From Lysobacterales bacterium (GTDB lineage Bacteria > Pseudomonadota > Gammaproteobacteria > Xanthomonadales > Rhodanobacteraceae), in contig JADJHN010000002.1 in NCBI GenBank assembly GCA_016707485.1, forward strand, positions 186,001 to 250,000: 64,000 nucleotides of DNA, in the 5' to 3' direction. Shown in pieces: positions 51,930 to 59,642 of this stretch. A program made the position numbers and the translations under genes. The notes under the pieces are model-generated. The model worked only from the letters and a program-made list of their open reading frames with translations. It did not search any database and had not been told where the DNA came from. The number at the start of each line of letters is the position of its first letter. Within the stretch, counting starts at the first letter, position 1.

Positions 51930-52415
51930 ATGACCATCCAGATCATTCTTTACGTACTTGCCGCCCTGCTCATCATCGTTGGCACCCTGGGCACCGTGCT
52001 GCCGGCGCTGCCGGGTGTGCCGATTGTCTATGCCGGCATGTTCCTCGCTGCCTGGGTTGGTGACTTCAGCCATATCGGCTGGCCCACGCTGACCATCCTC
52101 GGCGTGCTGACGGCCTTGTCGGTGATCGTCGACCTGCTGGCCAGCGTGTTCGGGGCCAAGCGCGTCGGCGCCAGCGGCTGGGCCTTGTTCGGCGCCGCGG
52201 CGGGTACCGTGATCGGGCTCTTTTTCGGCCTCGTCGGCTTGATCTTCGGGCCCTTTGTGGGAGCCGTCGCCGGCGAACTGATTGCCGGCAGCACGCTCAA
52301 GCGATCGACCGTGGTCGGTGTCGGTGCCTGGCTCGGCTTCATCTTCGGCACGCTGGCGAAGATTGCACTGTGCTTCACCATGCTTGGCGTGTTTGCCCTC
52401 GCCTATCTGCTCTGA
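51930..52415 (+). CDS. DUF456-family membrane protein
   Basis: The 161-aa protein is almost entirely hydrophobic with about five helices. It shows the DUF456 features VLPALPGVPIVYAGMF and GLVGLIFGPFVGAVAGEL, with a Gly-rich zipper. No biochemical function is known for the family. Confidence 0.9.
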   Translation: MTIQIILYVLAALLIIVGTLGTVLPALPGVPIVYAGMFLAAWVGDFSHIGWPTLTILGVLTALSVIVDLLASVFGAKRVGASGWALFGAAAGTVIGLFFGLVGLIFGPFVGAVAGELIAGSTLKRSTVVGVGAWLGFIFGTLAKIALCFTMLGVFALAYLL

Positions 52416-52450
52416 ACCGGGCCATCGAATACTGGCGCGTGGCGTCGGTG

Positions 52451-53104
52451 TCAGTTGTCCGGCAGCACGTAGAGGAGGACGGAAAAAAACTGCAGCACAC
52501 TGCCGGCAAGCACGAACAAATGCCACAGGGCGTGGTTGTAGGGCAACCGTTTCCACAGATAGAACGGCACGCCGAGCGTGTAGCAGAGCCCGCCGGCAAA
52601 CAGCAGCCAGAGACCGCCTGGCTCGATGTTGGCCAACATCGGCTTGATGGCGACGATGCCGACCCAGCCCATGCCGAGGTAAAGCAGGGCTGCCACCATG
52701 CGGTTGCGCACATGGCGCAATTCCAGGGCAATGCCGATGATTGCCAGTGTCCAGACGATCGCGAACAGGCTCCAGCCCCATGGCCCGCGCAGGCTGATCA
52801 GGGCAAACGGCGTGTAGGTGCCGGCAATCAGCAGGAAAATCGCCGAATGATCGAGCACGCGCAGGATCGGCTTGGCGCGTGGATTCGGCACCGCGTGATA
52901 CAGCGTCGAGGCGGTGAACAGGAGGATCAAGGTCGCCCCGTAGATGCTCACGCTGACGATGCGCGAGGTGCCGCCATGCAGGGTGGCGAAGGCGGCCAGC
53001 ACGGCCAGTCCGGCAATGCCGAGAACGATGCCGAGCGCGTGGCTCAGGCTCGAGGCGATCTCCTCGGCGCGCGAATAATGCGGATGCGGCGGTGGTTGGC
53101 TCAT
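52451..53104 (-). CDS. Hemolysin-III/PAQR-family membrane protein (YqfA-like)
   Basis: The 217-aa protein has seven predicted helices. PAQR motifs are present: SSLSHALG, ASTLYHAVPN, LDHSAIFLLIAGTYTPF and NHALWHLFVLAG, including the metal-binding Ser/Asp/His set. The family includes zinc-dependent hydrolase-like proteins and modulators of membrane fluidity. The name hemolysin is historical. Confidence 0.93.
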   Translation of the reverse strand: MSQPPPHPHYSRAEEIASSLSHALGIVLGIAGLAVLAAFATLHGGTSRIVSVSIYGATLILLFTASTLYHAVPNPRAKPILRVLDHSAIFLLIAGTYTPFALISLRGPWGWSLFAIVWTLAIIGIALELRHVRNRMVAALLYLGMGWVGIVAIKPMLANIEPGGLWLLFAGGLCYTLGVPFYLWKRLPYNHALWHLFVLAGSVLQFFSVLLYVLPDN

Positions 53105-53122
53105 GGTGAACGCGGCCGTGGC

Positions 53123-53554
53123 TCAGGGTCTGCTGATGATGAAGTTGCCGAACGCCACGCCGACATCCCAGCCACGGCCCTTGCCCGACAGCGCCAGCGA
53201 GATCGGGCCCTTGGTCACCACCCGCGCACTCGCCGACTTGTTCGCTCCGGCATGCGCTTCGGCCGCCGCATAACCGCCAATGATGTCCTCGATCGAATAC
53301 ACCTCGGTGAACTTGCCGATGCCATCGTCGATGCGTGATTTGCCAAAGGTGAGCCCGCCACCCTTGGCCGAGATCTTCACCTTCATCGTTTGCCCGTTGT
53401 CACACGTCACCGTGCCGCTGCCGGTTGAATGCTTGTAGAAAACCGACCAGCCAGACATGGAGAAACGCAGTTCGCAATCAATCGGGGCGGCCTGTGCGGG
53501 TGCCATCAGCAACGACATCAGGGTCGATACGGCGAGGATGAGGACTGCGCGCAT
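53123..53554 (-). CDS. Small exported protein of unknown function
   Basis: The 143-aa protein has a signal peptide (MRAVLILAVSTLMSLLMAPAQA). The mature part is Gly/Lys-rich and beta-like, with ELRFSMSGWSVFYKHSTGSGTV and KGRGWDVGVAFGNFIISRP. Two Cys are present (DCELRF, VTCDNG). I cannot place it in a family with confidence. It is 18 bp downstream of the hemolysin-III-like gene's start region on the same strand, so the two may be co-transcribed. Confidence 0.8.
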   Translation of the reverse strand: MRAVLILAVSTLMSLLMAPAQAAPIDCELRFSMSGWSVFYKHSTGSGTVTCDNGQTMKVKISAKGGGLTFGKSRIDDGIGKFTEVYSIEDIIGGYAAAEAHAGANKSASARVVTKGPISLALSGKGRGWDVGVAFGNFIISRP

Positions 53555-53703
53555 GCGTGCTGCTTCCGGACTGAAGGTCTCATTCTGCGTGGCTTGCCGG
53601 ATCCGCACAATCACCTGCGCGAAAAGCTGACAATCTGTCGCATGATCGCGTTTCGCCGGCTCGGCGTAGACTGATGCCACCCCCCACTTTCGAGGATGCG
53701 GCC

Positions 53704-54528
53704 ATGTCCGAATTCGATGTCGTCATTCACCTGCGCAACTGCGAAATCGCGGGTCCGGCCGTCGAAGCCGGCCTGGCGCTGGCCAGACGTCTCGATGCGC
53801 ATGTGCTCGGCTTGCATGTCGTTGCCCTGTCGACGGCGGCGTTTGTTTCCCCGGAAGCCGTGGCCGTGCAGGTCAACGAGACCGGTCATCTGCTTGAGGA
53901 AGCCCGGGCGCGGGCGCCCTGGTGGCGCGAGGAGCTCGATCGCCACGGCCTGCAAGGCGAGTTCCAGGTGGTTCAGGGTGACGCCATCGATGCGCTGTGC
54001 CATGCCTCGCGCTGGTCGGACCTGGTCATTGCCGAGCGCCCCTGCGCAAATCCGGATGCGCCGGTGGGCTGGGGCATCGCCTCGCGAACCGTGTTCGGTT
54101 CATCGGCCCCGGTGGTGGTCGTGCCCGAAGGCGCCCGCGTCGACAAGGTCGGCCAGCACATGCTGGTGGCGTGGAATGCAAGCCGCGAATCCATGCTGGC
54201 AATCCGCGGTGCCCTGCCCCTGCTCAAGCGTGCCACGCGGGTGACCGTTCTCGAGGGCGAGCCGAACGTGGGCCTTCTTGGCTTTGACAACCTGCCGAAA
54301 ATCGACCTTCGCGCCTGGCTCAAGCGCCACGCCATCGAAGCCGAGTTCCGTCCGTTCAAGCCGGCCAGGGATCACGGCCCGGCCCTGCTCGAAGCGGCCA
54401 ATTCCGCCGAGGCCGATCTGATCGTGATCGGCGCCTGGGGTCAATCGCGCATCACCGAACTGGTCCTTGGCGGCGTCACCCGGCACCTGTTCCAGCACAG
54501 CAACCTGCCGATGCTGGTGGCGCATTGA
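53704..54528 (+). CDS. Universal stress protein with tandem UspA domains
   Basis: The 274-aa protein carries two Usp folds. The first (residues 1-140) is divergent, without the ATP motif. The second ends with the nucleotide-binding pattern IGAWGQSRITELVLGGVTRHLFQHSNLPML (G-x2-S-x9-G then a Ser/Thr-like position). It is similar to E. coli UspE-type fusions. The frame upstream to 53674 lacks Usp similarity. Confidence 0.9.
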   Translation: MSEFDVVIHLRNCEIAGPAVEAGLALARRLDAHVLGLHVVALSTAAFVSPEAVAVQVNETGHLLEEARARAPWWREELDRHGLQGEFQVVQGDAIDALCHASRWSDLVIAERPCANPDAPVGWGIASRTVFGSSAPVVVVPEGARVDKVGQHMLVAWNASRESMLAIRGALPLLKRATRVTVLEGEPNVGLLGFDNLPKIDLRAWLKRHAIEAEFRPFKPARDHGPALLEAANSAEADLIVIGAWGQSRITELVLGGVTRHLFQHSNLPMLVAH

Positions 54529-54553
54529 ATCGAGGCGAAGGCAGGAAGACGCC

Positions 54554-55444
54554 TCAATCCTTTCCGGATCGGGCACGCATCAAATAGCGCCGAGTGTCGA
54601 AGTTCACCGGCAAGACCACGATTTTCCCGCCTGTGCTTGCAGGATGTTTCGCCTTCATCCGGAACCCGAGCACTTTTTTGTACATTATTTCGCCCAGACG
54701 GGGATCTGGCCAGGAATCAAGCACCCAAACATTCCTGGCCTTGCCATTGGCACCCAGCTCGACGACATATTCAGCCATTCCTGAATCGATCCGCCGACCT
54801 TTGTGGTAAGCCCCAATCGATACGCCATTGCCGAGTTTCGGATCGGTAAATTGTTCCTGGTCAGCCGGTTCGGAACGCTCCAGCCTCGGATTGCGGATTT
54901 GATTGTCAATCTTGTCAATCATCGCACCGACGGTCGACTCCAGCGCACCCATCTTTCATTCCGGGAACTTTTCAATCGCTTTACTCAAGACCATTGCGGC
55001 GAAATTGCCGTGCGCCGCAATCTCGTCACCGCCCGGGTCCAGCACGTAGTGGCCGTAGAGCTGGGCTCAGGTATTGGCCTCGAAGTGATTGCCTGGCTGC
55101 AACTCGATCGTTGAAAGCTTGGCCATGGCCAGCAAGTGTCCGTGCAGGGCCGCGCGTGAAAGCAGTTCGCGCGCGCGGTCGAGATCCTGCGCAACAGGGG
55201 AGCTTGAATCTGCGGGATTCTGGCGATACAGCGAGCCAAGCAGGTAAAGCACATTACGCTCGGAGTCATCCTTGGCGATGGCCTCAAGCTCTCCGACTAT
55301 CGCTCGGCGCTGCTCTATCGGTGCTTCCGGGTCGAGCATCCAGCGCGCGAGCCTGGCCTCGCGCATGGCGGCGGCATCTTCCGCGCCAGCCATCCCGGGC
55401 AGCAACAAGGCGGCGACGGCGATTATCACGGGAACGATTCTCAC
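54554..55444 (-). pseudogene. Exported Sel1/TPR-like plus TonB-C-like gene interrupted by two in-frame TGA codons
   Basis: Read on the minus strand from GTG at 55444 (AAGGAA before it), there is a signal peptide (PVIIAVAALLLPGMAGA) and a helical repeat region (EAIAKDDSERNVLYLLGSLY, ARELLSRAALHGHLLAMAKL). A TGA follows at 55067-55069, and the same frame continues AQLYGHYVLDPGGDEIAAHG to a second TGA at 54956-54958. The TonB-C-like domain (AEYVVELGANGKARNVWVLD, KIVVLPVNF) then runs to 54554. All three parts share one frame and make one sensible 296-residue protein if both stops are ignored. The first TGA would be Trp (TGG) in a plausible ancestor. I read this as a recent pseudogene. Confidence 0.8.
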
Positions 55445-55601
55445 GACGAATTTCCTTGTCAGAAAATACAATTCATCAAGAATTATATTCAAGAAAACAC
55501 GTTTCCGTAAACCGCCCCACGCCATCCGGCCTGGAAGTTCCGATCAGGATTCACCTGACCAGTCATTCGGTAGTTGAAAACCGGAAGCGGAAAATCGCCC
55601 G

Positions 55602-55676
55602 TTGCAGGAGCGATTACAGTCGCGATGCATTTTTCGATAACCAGCAACAGCATCGCGACTGAAGTCGCTCCTGCAA
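55602..55676. repeat. Palindromic GCAGGAGCGA-type element
   Basis: Two 27-bp arms (55602-55628 and 55650-55676) pair except at two positions around a 21-nt loop. The arms begin TTGCAGGAGCGA and contain AGTCGCGATGC. Closely similar palindromes are scattered in Xanthomonadales and Pseudomonas genomes. It lies upstream of the pseudogene and downstream of gap, next to the half-repeat at 55698. Confidence 0.85.
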
Positions 55677-55697
55677 GCGCACGGCCGTTGGCGAGCC

Positions 55698-55718
55698 TTC
55701 CCTATTCCCTATTCCCGG
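55698..55718. repeat. Half copy of the GGGAAT-type repeat
   Basis: Only the pyrimidine arm is present (TTCCCTATTCCCTATTCCCG). It lies 8 bp after the gap stop codon in gap's reading direction. Confidence 0.6.
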
Positions 55719-55726
55719 TGCGCGCC

Positions 55727-56740
55727 TCAGCGCGCGTTTACCAAAGCGAGGGTCATGTCCAGCATGCGATTGGAGAAGCCCCACTCGTTGTCATACCACG
55801 AGAGCACCTTGACCAGGGTGCCGCCCATGACGCGGGTCTGCGTTGCGTCGTAGACCGATGACAGCGGGTTGTGGTTGAAATCGATCGAGACCAGCGGCTG
55901 GGTGTTGACCCCGATCACGCCCTTGTAGGCACCCTCGGCGGCGGCCTGCATGACCGCGTCGATCTCATCCTTGCTGGTCGCGCGCGAAGCAACGAACGAC
56001 AGGTCGACTGCCGAGACGTTGATGGTCGGGATGCGCATGGAGAAACCATCAAGCTTGCCGTTGAGTTCCGGCAGCACCAGGCCGACCGCAGCCGCGGCAC
56101 CGGTCTTGGTCGGAATCTGCGAATGCGTGGCCGAGCGCGCGCGGCGCAGGTCTGCGTGATAGACGTCGGTCAGCACCTGGTCGTTGGTGTAGGCGTGGAT
56201 GGTCGTCATCAGGCCATGCACGATGCCGATCTTCTCGTGCAGTGCCTTGGCCAGCGGGGCAAGGCAATTGGTCGTGCACGAGGCATTCGAGATGACCTGG
56301 TGCGCGGCAGTCAACTTGTCGTGATTGACGCCGTAGACAAAGGTTCCGTCGACATCGTTGCCGCCCGGCGCGGAAATGATCACCTTCTTCGCGCCAGCGG
56401 CGATATGCGCGCCGGCCTTGGCCTTGCTGGTGAAGAAGCCGGTCGACTCCAGCACGACATCGACACCGAGATCGCCCCACGGCAGTTTCGACGGATCACG
56501 TTCAGCCAGTACCTTGATGCGATCGCCATTGACGATCAGGTCGCCACCATCGACACCGACCTCACCCGGGAAACGTCCATGCGCGGTGTCGTACTGGGTC
56601 AGGTGTGCATTGGTCGCCGCGTCACCAAGATCGTTGACCGCAACGACCTGGATCTCGCCGGTGCGCTTTGCCTCGTAAAGCGCGCGCAGCATGTTGCGGC
56701 CGATACGGCCATAGCCATTGATGGCGACCTTGACAGACAT
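55727..56740 (-). CDS. gap: Glyceraldehyde-3-phosphate dehydrogenase
   Basis: The 337-aa NAD-dependent glycolytic enzyme has the Rossmann motif INGYGRIGRNMLRAL, catalytic Cys in SNASCTTNCLAPL, TKTGAAAAVGLVLPEL, and the C-terminal SWYDNEWGFSNRMLD. GAGGAG lies before the ATG at 56740. The longer frame to 57004 is rejected. Transketolase (59643) and this gene are both central carbon enzymes but are not adjacent. Confidence 0.98.
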   Translation of the reverse strand: MSVKVAINGYGRIGRNMLRALYEAKRTGEIQVVAVNDLGDAATNAHLTQYDTAHGRFPGEVGVDGGDLIVNGDRIKVLAERDPSKLPWGDLGVDVVLESTGFFTSKAKAGAHIAAGAKKVIISAPGGNDVDGTFVYGVNHDKLTAAHQVISNASCTTNCLAPLAKALHEKIGIVHGLMTTIHAYTNDQVLTDVYHADLRRARSATHSQIPTKTGAAAAVGLVLPELNGKLDGFSMRIPTINVSAVDLSFVASRATSKDEIDAVMQAAAEGAYKGVIGVNTQPLVSIDFNHNPLSSVYDATQTRVMGGTLVKVLSWYDNEWGFSNRMLDMTLALVNAR

Positions 56741-57046
56741 TGCACACTCCTCGACGCACGGGAAAGAAAGGGTCCATATTGTAACGGTCCCGCCAACCCG
56801 CCGCACAGCGCCATTCGGATGGATCCATTGGAACGGGTGGCTCCAGGTAGCCGAGGGGCGGCACTCCTCGATTCCCCGGGCATGCGGACGTCCGAGCTGA
56901 TTGAATCCCGTCGACAACCCATGCAGCCCCTGTTTCTCCCGGTGTCGGCCCCGAAGCATGAACACCCCGGCAATGCCGTCGGGCATGCGTACACGGTCAG
57001 CCACGCTCTGCTAGATTCGACGCTCAACCGATTCCCGGGTCGCCGC

Positions 57047-57934
57047 ATGAATCCACTGGTGCGCAGCTTTCACCACAAGGCCACGGGCACGTGGACGCAT
57101 GTCGTCGTCGATCCGTCGACGCAGCGGGCGGCGATCATCGATGCGGCGCTGGACTTCGATCTGCCCTCGGGTCGCGTCGGCACCGAGAGTGCGCAGCGCG
57201 TGCTCGAATACGTGGCGACCACCGAACTTGCCATCGACTGGATCCTGGAGACGCACGCGCACGCCGATCACCTGAGCGCGGCGGCTTGGCTCAAGCGGCA
57301 GCTTGCCGAGGGCAGAGCGGCACCGGCGATCGGCATTGGTCATGCGATCACCGGCGTGCAGAAGACCTTCAAGCGCATGTTGAACCTCGATGACCAGTTT
57401 GTCGCCGATGGCCGCCAGTTCGATGCCTTGCTGCTGGATGGCGAGGCGATTTGCATCGGCGATCTCGAAGGCCGGGTCATCGCCACGCCAGGGCACACTC
57501 CGGACAGCATCAGTTACCGGTTTGGCGATGCGGTCTTTGTCGGCGATACGCTGTTTGCGCCGCAGGCGGGGACGGCACGCTGCGATTTCCCGGGTGCATC
57601 TGCGGCAGCCTTGTATCACTCGATCCAGCGCCTCTATTCGCTCCCCGATGCGACGCGGGTGTTCCTTGCCCATGACTACCCGGCGGATGCGCAAGAACCG
57701 GTGTCGCAAACGACGATCGGCGCGGAGAAATCCGCCAACATCCATGTGCGCGCCGAGACCACGGAGCCGGAGTTCGTCGCCCTGCGCACGCAGCGCGATG
57801 CGACCCTGTCCGTGCCGAAATTGCTGTGGCCGGCCCTGCAGGTGAATATCCGCGGCGGACGCCTGCCGTCGCCGGAAACCGGCAACCAGGCCTACCTGAA
57901 GATTCCGCTTGATAGCGAGGGTTTCGAGACGTGA
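57047..57934 (+). CDS. Metallo-beta-lactamase-fold hydrolase, persulfide dioxygenase-like
   Basis: The 295-aa enzyme has the metal motif THAHADHLS, a second His in ATPGHTPDSISY, the Asp of FVGDTLFAP and the His of FLAHDYP. The pattern and C-terminal Arg-rich end fit the ETHE1/Blh class of persulfide dioxygenases (sulfide detoxification), though other glyoxalase-II-like activities are possible. Its stop codon overlaps the start of the S1/P1 nuclease gene (TGATG), so the two are coupled. Confidence 0.88.
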   Translation: MNPLVRSFHHKATGTWTHVVVDPSTQRAAIIDAALDFDLPSGRVGTESAQRVLEYVATTELAIDWILETHAHADHLSAAAWLKRQLAEGRAAPAIGIGHAITGVQKTFKRMLNLDDQFVADGRQFDALLLDGEAICIGDLEGRVIATPGHTPDSISYRFGDAVFVGDTLFAPQAGTARCDFPGASAAALYHSIQRLYSLPDATRVFLAHDYPADAQEPVSQTTIGAEKSANIHVRAETTEPEFVALRTQRDATLSVPKLLWPALQVNIRGGRLPSPETGNQAYLKIPLDSEGFET

Positions 57935-58734
57935 TGCGGAATCGCTGCCGCGCGGGCATGCGTTCGATGATGGCCATGTTGTTCGTGCTGCTCCCTGCGC
58001 TTGCCCACGCCTGGGGACCGAGCGGACATCGGATGGTCGCCCGGCTGGCGGAGAATCAACTTGATGCGACCAGTCGTGCCGAGGTGCGCAGACTGCTCGG
58101 CATACTTGGCGCGAGTTCGTTGCCGGAGATTGCCAACTGGGCCGACGACATGCGCAGCGATCCGGCGCAACGCGAGTTGTCGCGCGCCACGTCACGCCTG
58201 CATTTTGTCAATTTTACCGATTCGCGCTGTACGTATGATGAGCCACGAATCTGCGCGAACGGGCAATGCGTGATTGCCGCGATCCAGCGCCATGCCGCCA
58301 TGCTTGGCGATCGATCGGCAACGGATCGCAGCCGTGCCGAAGCACTGCGCTATCTCGTGCATTTCGTCGGCGATGTGCACCAGCCACTGCACGCGGGTTA
58401 TCGCAGCGATCGTGGCGGCAACAATCATCAGGTTCGCTTCAATGGCAAGGGCAGCAACCTGCATGCGATCTGGGATTCGCCGGTGCTCGGCAGTCGTCGG
58501 CTGCGCTGGAACGATTACGCCCGGCTGCTCGAGCGTGCGCCGATTTCAGACAACACCGCGAATCCAATCGACTGGGCCGAACAATCCTGCCGCATCAGCC
58601 GTGACAAGGGTGTCTATCCGCAGGGGCGCACGATCGACAAGGCCTATCTCGATCGCATGCGACCGCTGGCCGAGCGCCAGATCCGGCTTGCCGGCAAACG
58701 CCTGGCCAAGCTGCTTGAGCGTACGCTGGATTGA
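57934..58734 (+). CDS. Exported S1/P1-family nuclease
   Basis: The 266-aa zinc nuclease or phosphatase follows a signal peptide (about residues 8-26, ending LAHA); the mature protein starts WGPSGHRMVARLAE. The N-terminal Trp is the first zinc ligand. Other ligands are His in GHRM, Asp in IANWADDM, His in RYLVHFVGDVHQPLH, and His in GSNLHAIWD. Start is taken as the ATG at 57934 (TGATG with the previous stop); an ATG at 57958 is also possible. Exported S1/P1 enzymes of proteobacteria degrade extracellular RNA or DNA. Confidence 0.9.
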   Translation: MRNRCRAGMRSMMAMLFVLLPALAHAWGPSGHRMVARLAENQLDATSRAEVRRLLGILGASSLPEIANWADDMRSDPAQRELSRATSRLHFVNFTDSRCTYDEPRICANGQCVIAAIQRHAAMLGDRSATDRSRAEALRYLVHFVGDVHQPLHAGYRSDRGGNNHQVRFNGKGSNLHAIWDSPVLGSRRLRWNDYARLLERAPISDNTANPIDWAEQSCRISRDKGVYPQGRTIDKAYLDRMRPLAERQIRLAGKRLAKLLERTLD

Positions 58735-58767
58735 GGCCGCGCCGAACAGTGTTGCCTTGAATGTGCC

Positions 58768-59544
58768 TCAGCGATCGACGAAGGCGCGTTCGATGACGTA
58801 GTCGCCGGGGACACCGATGCGTGGCGAAACCGTGAACCCGCGGGCATCCAGCAGGCTGCTGATCGATTTCAGCATGGCCGTGCTGCCGCAGATCATGACG
58901 CGGTCGCAGGCCGGGTCGAGCGGCGGCAAGCCGACATCGGCACCGAGCGTGCCGCTGTCGAGCAATTGATCAATGCGGCCCTGGTGGAAAAACGCCTCGC
59001 GCGTGACGCAGGGGTAGTAGGTGAACTTGCTGCGCACGGCCTCGGCAAAATATTCGTGCTCGGGCAACTCGTTTTCAAAGTAGTCGCGATAAGCCAGATC
59101 GGCGATCTGACGCACGCCGTGGACAAGGATGATGCGGTCAAAGCGCTCCCAGGTTTCCGGATCGCGCAGGATGGCCAGGAACGGCGCCAGGCCGGTGCCG
59201 GTCGAGAGCAGATACAGGTGCCGCCCCGGCTTCAAGTCCTGCAGCAACAGGGTGCCGGTCGGCTTGCTGCCGATGAGGATTTCATCGCCGACCTGAAGAT
59301 GTTGCAGGCGCGATGTCAACGGACCATCGGCAACCTTGATGCTGAAGAACTCGAGATGCTCCTCGTAGTTGGCACTGGCAATGCTGTAGGCGCGCAGCAG
59401 CGGACGCCCATCAACCGGTAGTCCGATCATGATGAACTGGCCGTTTTCAAAGCGCAGGCCGGCATCACGCGTGGTCGTGAAGCTGAATAGGAATTCGTTC
59501 CAGTGACGCACACTGAGAACCCGCTCGCTGTTGAACGCTGCCAC
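58768..59544 (-). CDS. fpr: Ferredoxin/flavodoxin-NADP+ reductase
   Basis: The 258-aa enzyme transfers electrons between NADPH and ferredoxin or flavodoxin. FAD-binding motif RAYSIAS and NADP motifs GTGLAPFLAIL and VMICGSTAML are present, with the FprA-like tail GVPGDYVIERAFVDR. Length and tail match the bacterial Fpr subclass. It is convergent with the nuclease gene. Confidence 0.95.
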   Translation of the reverse strand: MAAFNSERVLSVRHWNEFLFSFTTTRDAGLRFENGQFIMIGLPVDGRPLLRAYSIASANYEEHLEFFSIKVADGPLTSRLQHLQVGDEILIGSKPTGTLLLQDLKPGRHLYLLSTGTGLAPFLAILRDPETWERFDRIILVHGVRQIADLAYRDYFENELPEHEYFAEAVRSKFTYYPCVTREAFFHQGRIDQLLDSGTLGADVGLPPLDPACDRVMICGSTAMLKSISSLLDARGFTVSPRIGVPGDYVIERAFVDR

Positions 59545-59642
59545 TGATTTACCTTTTTGCCCTTTGCATCAATTGTCGTGCGTAACTGTTGCTGCAACGG
59601 ACGCAGCGTCGCCGCAGCGTGCTGCCACTGCCGGTACCTTGC

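Noticed and set aside
54956..55069. Selenocysteine or programmed readthrough at the two TGA codons
   Set aside because: No SECIS-like hairpin stands out after either TGA, the protein is not a redox type, and the first site fits a mutated Trp codon. Pseudogene is the simpler reading.
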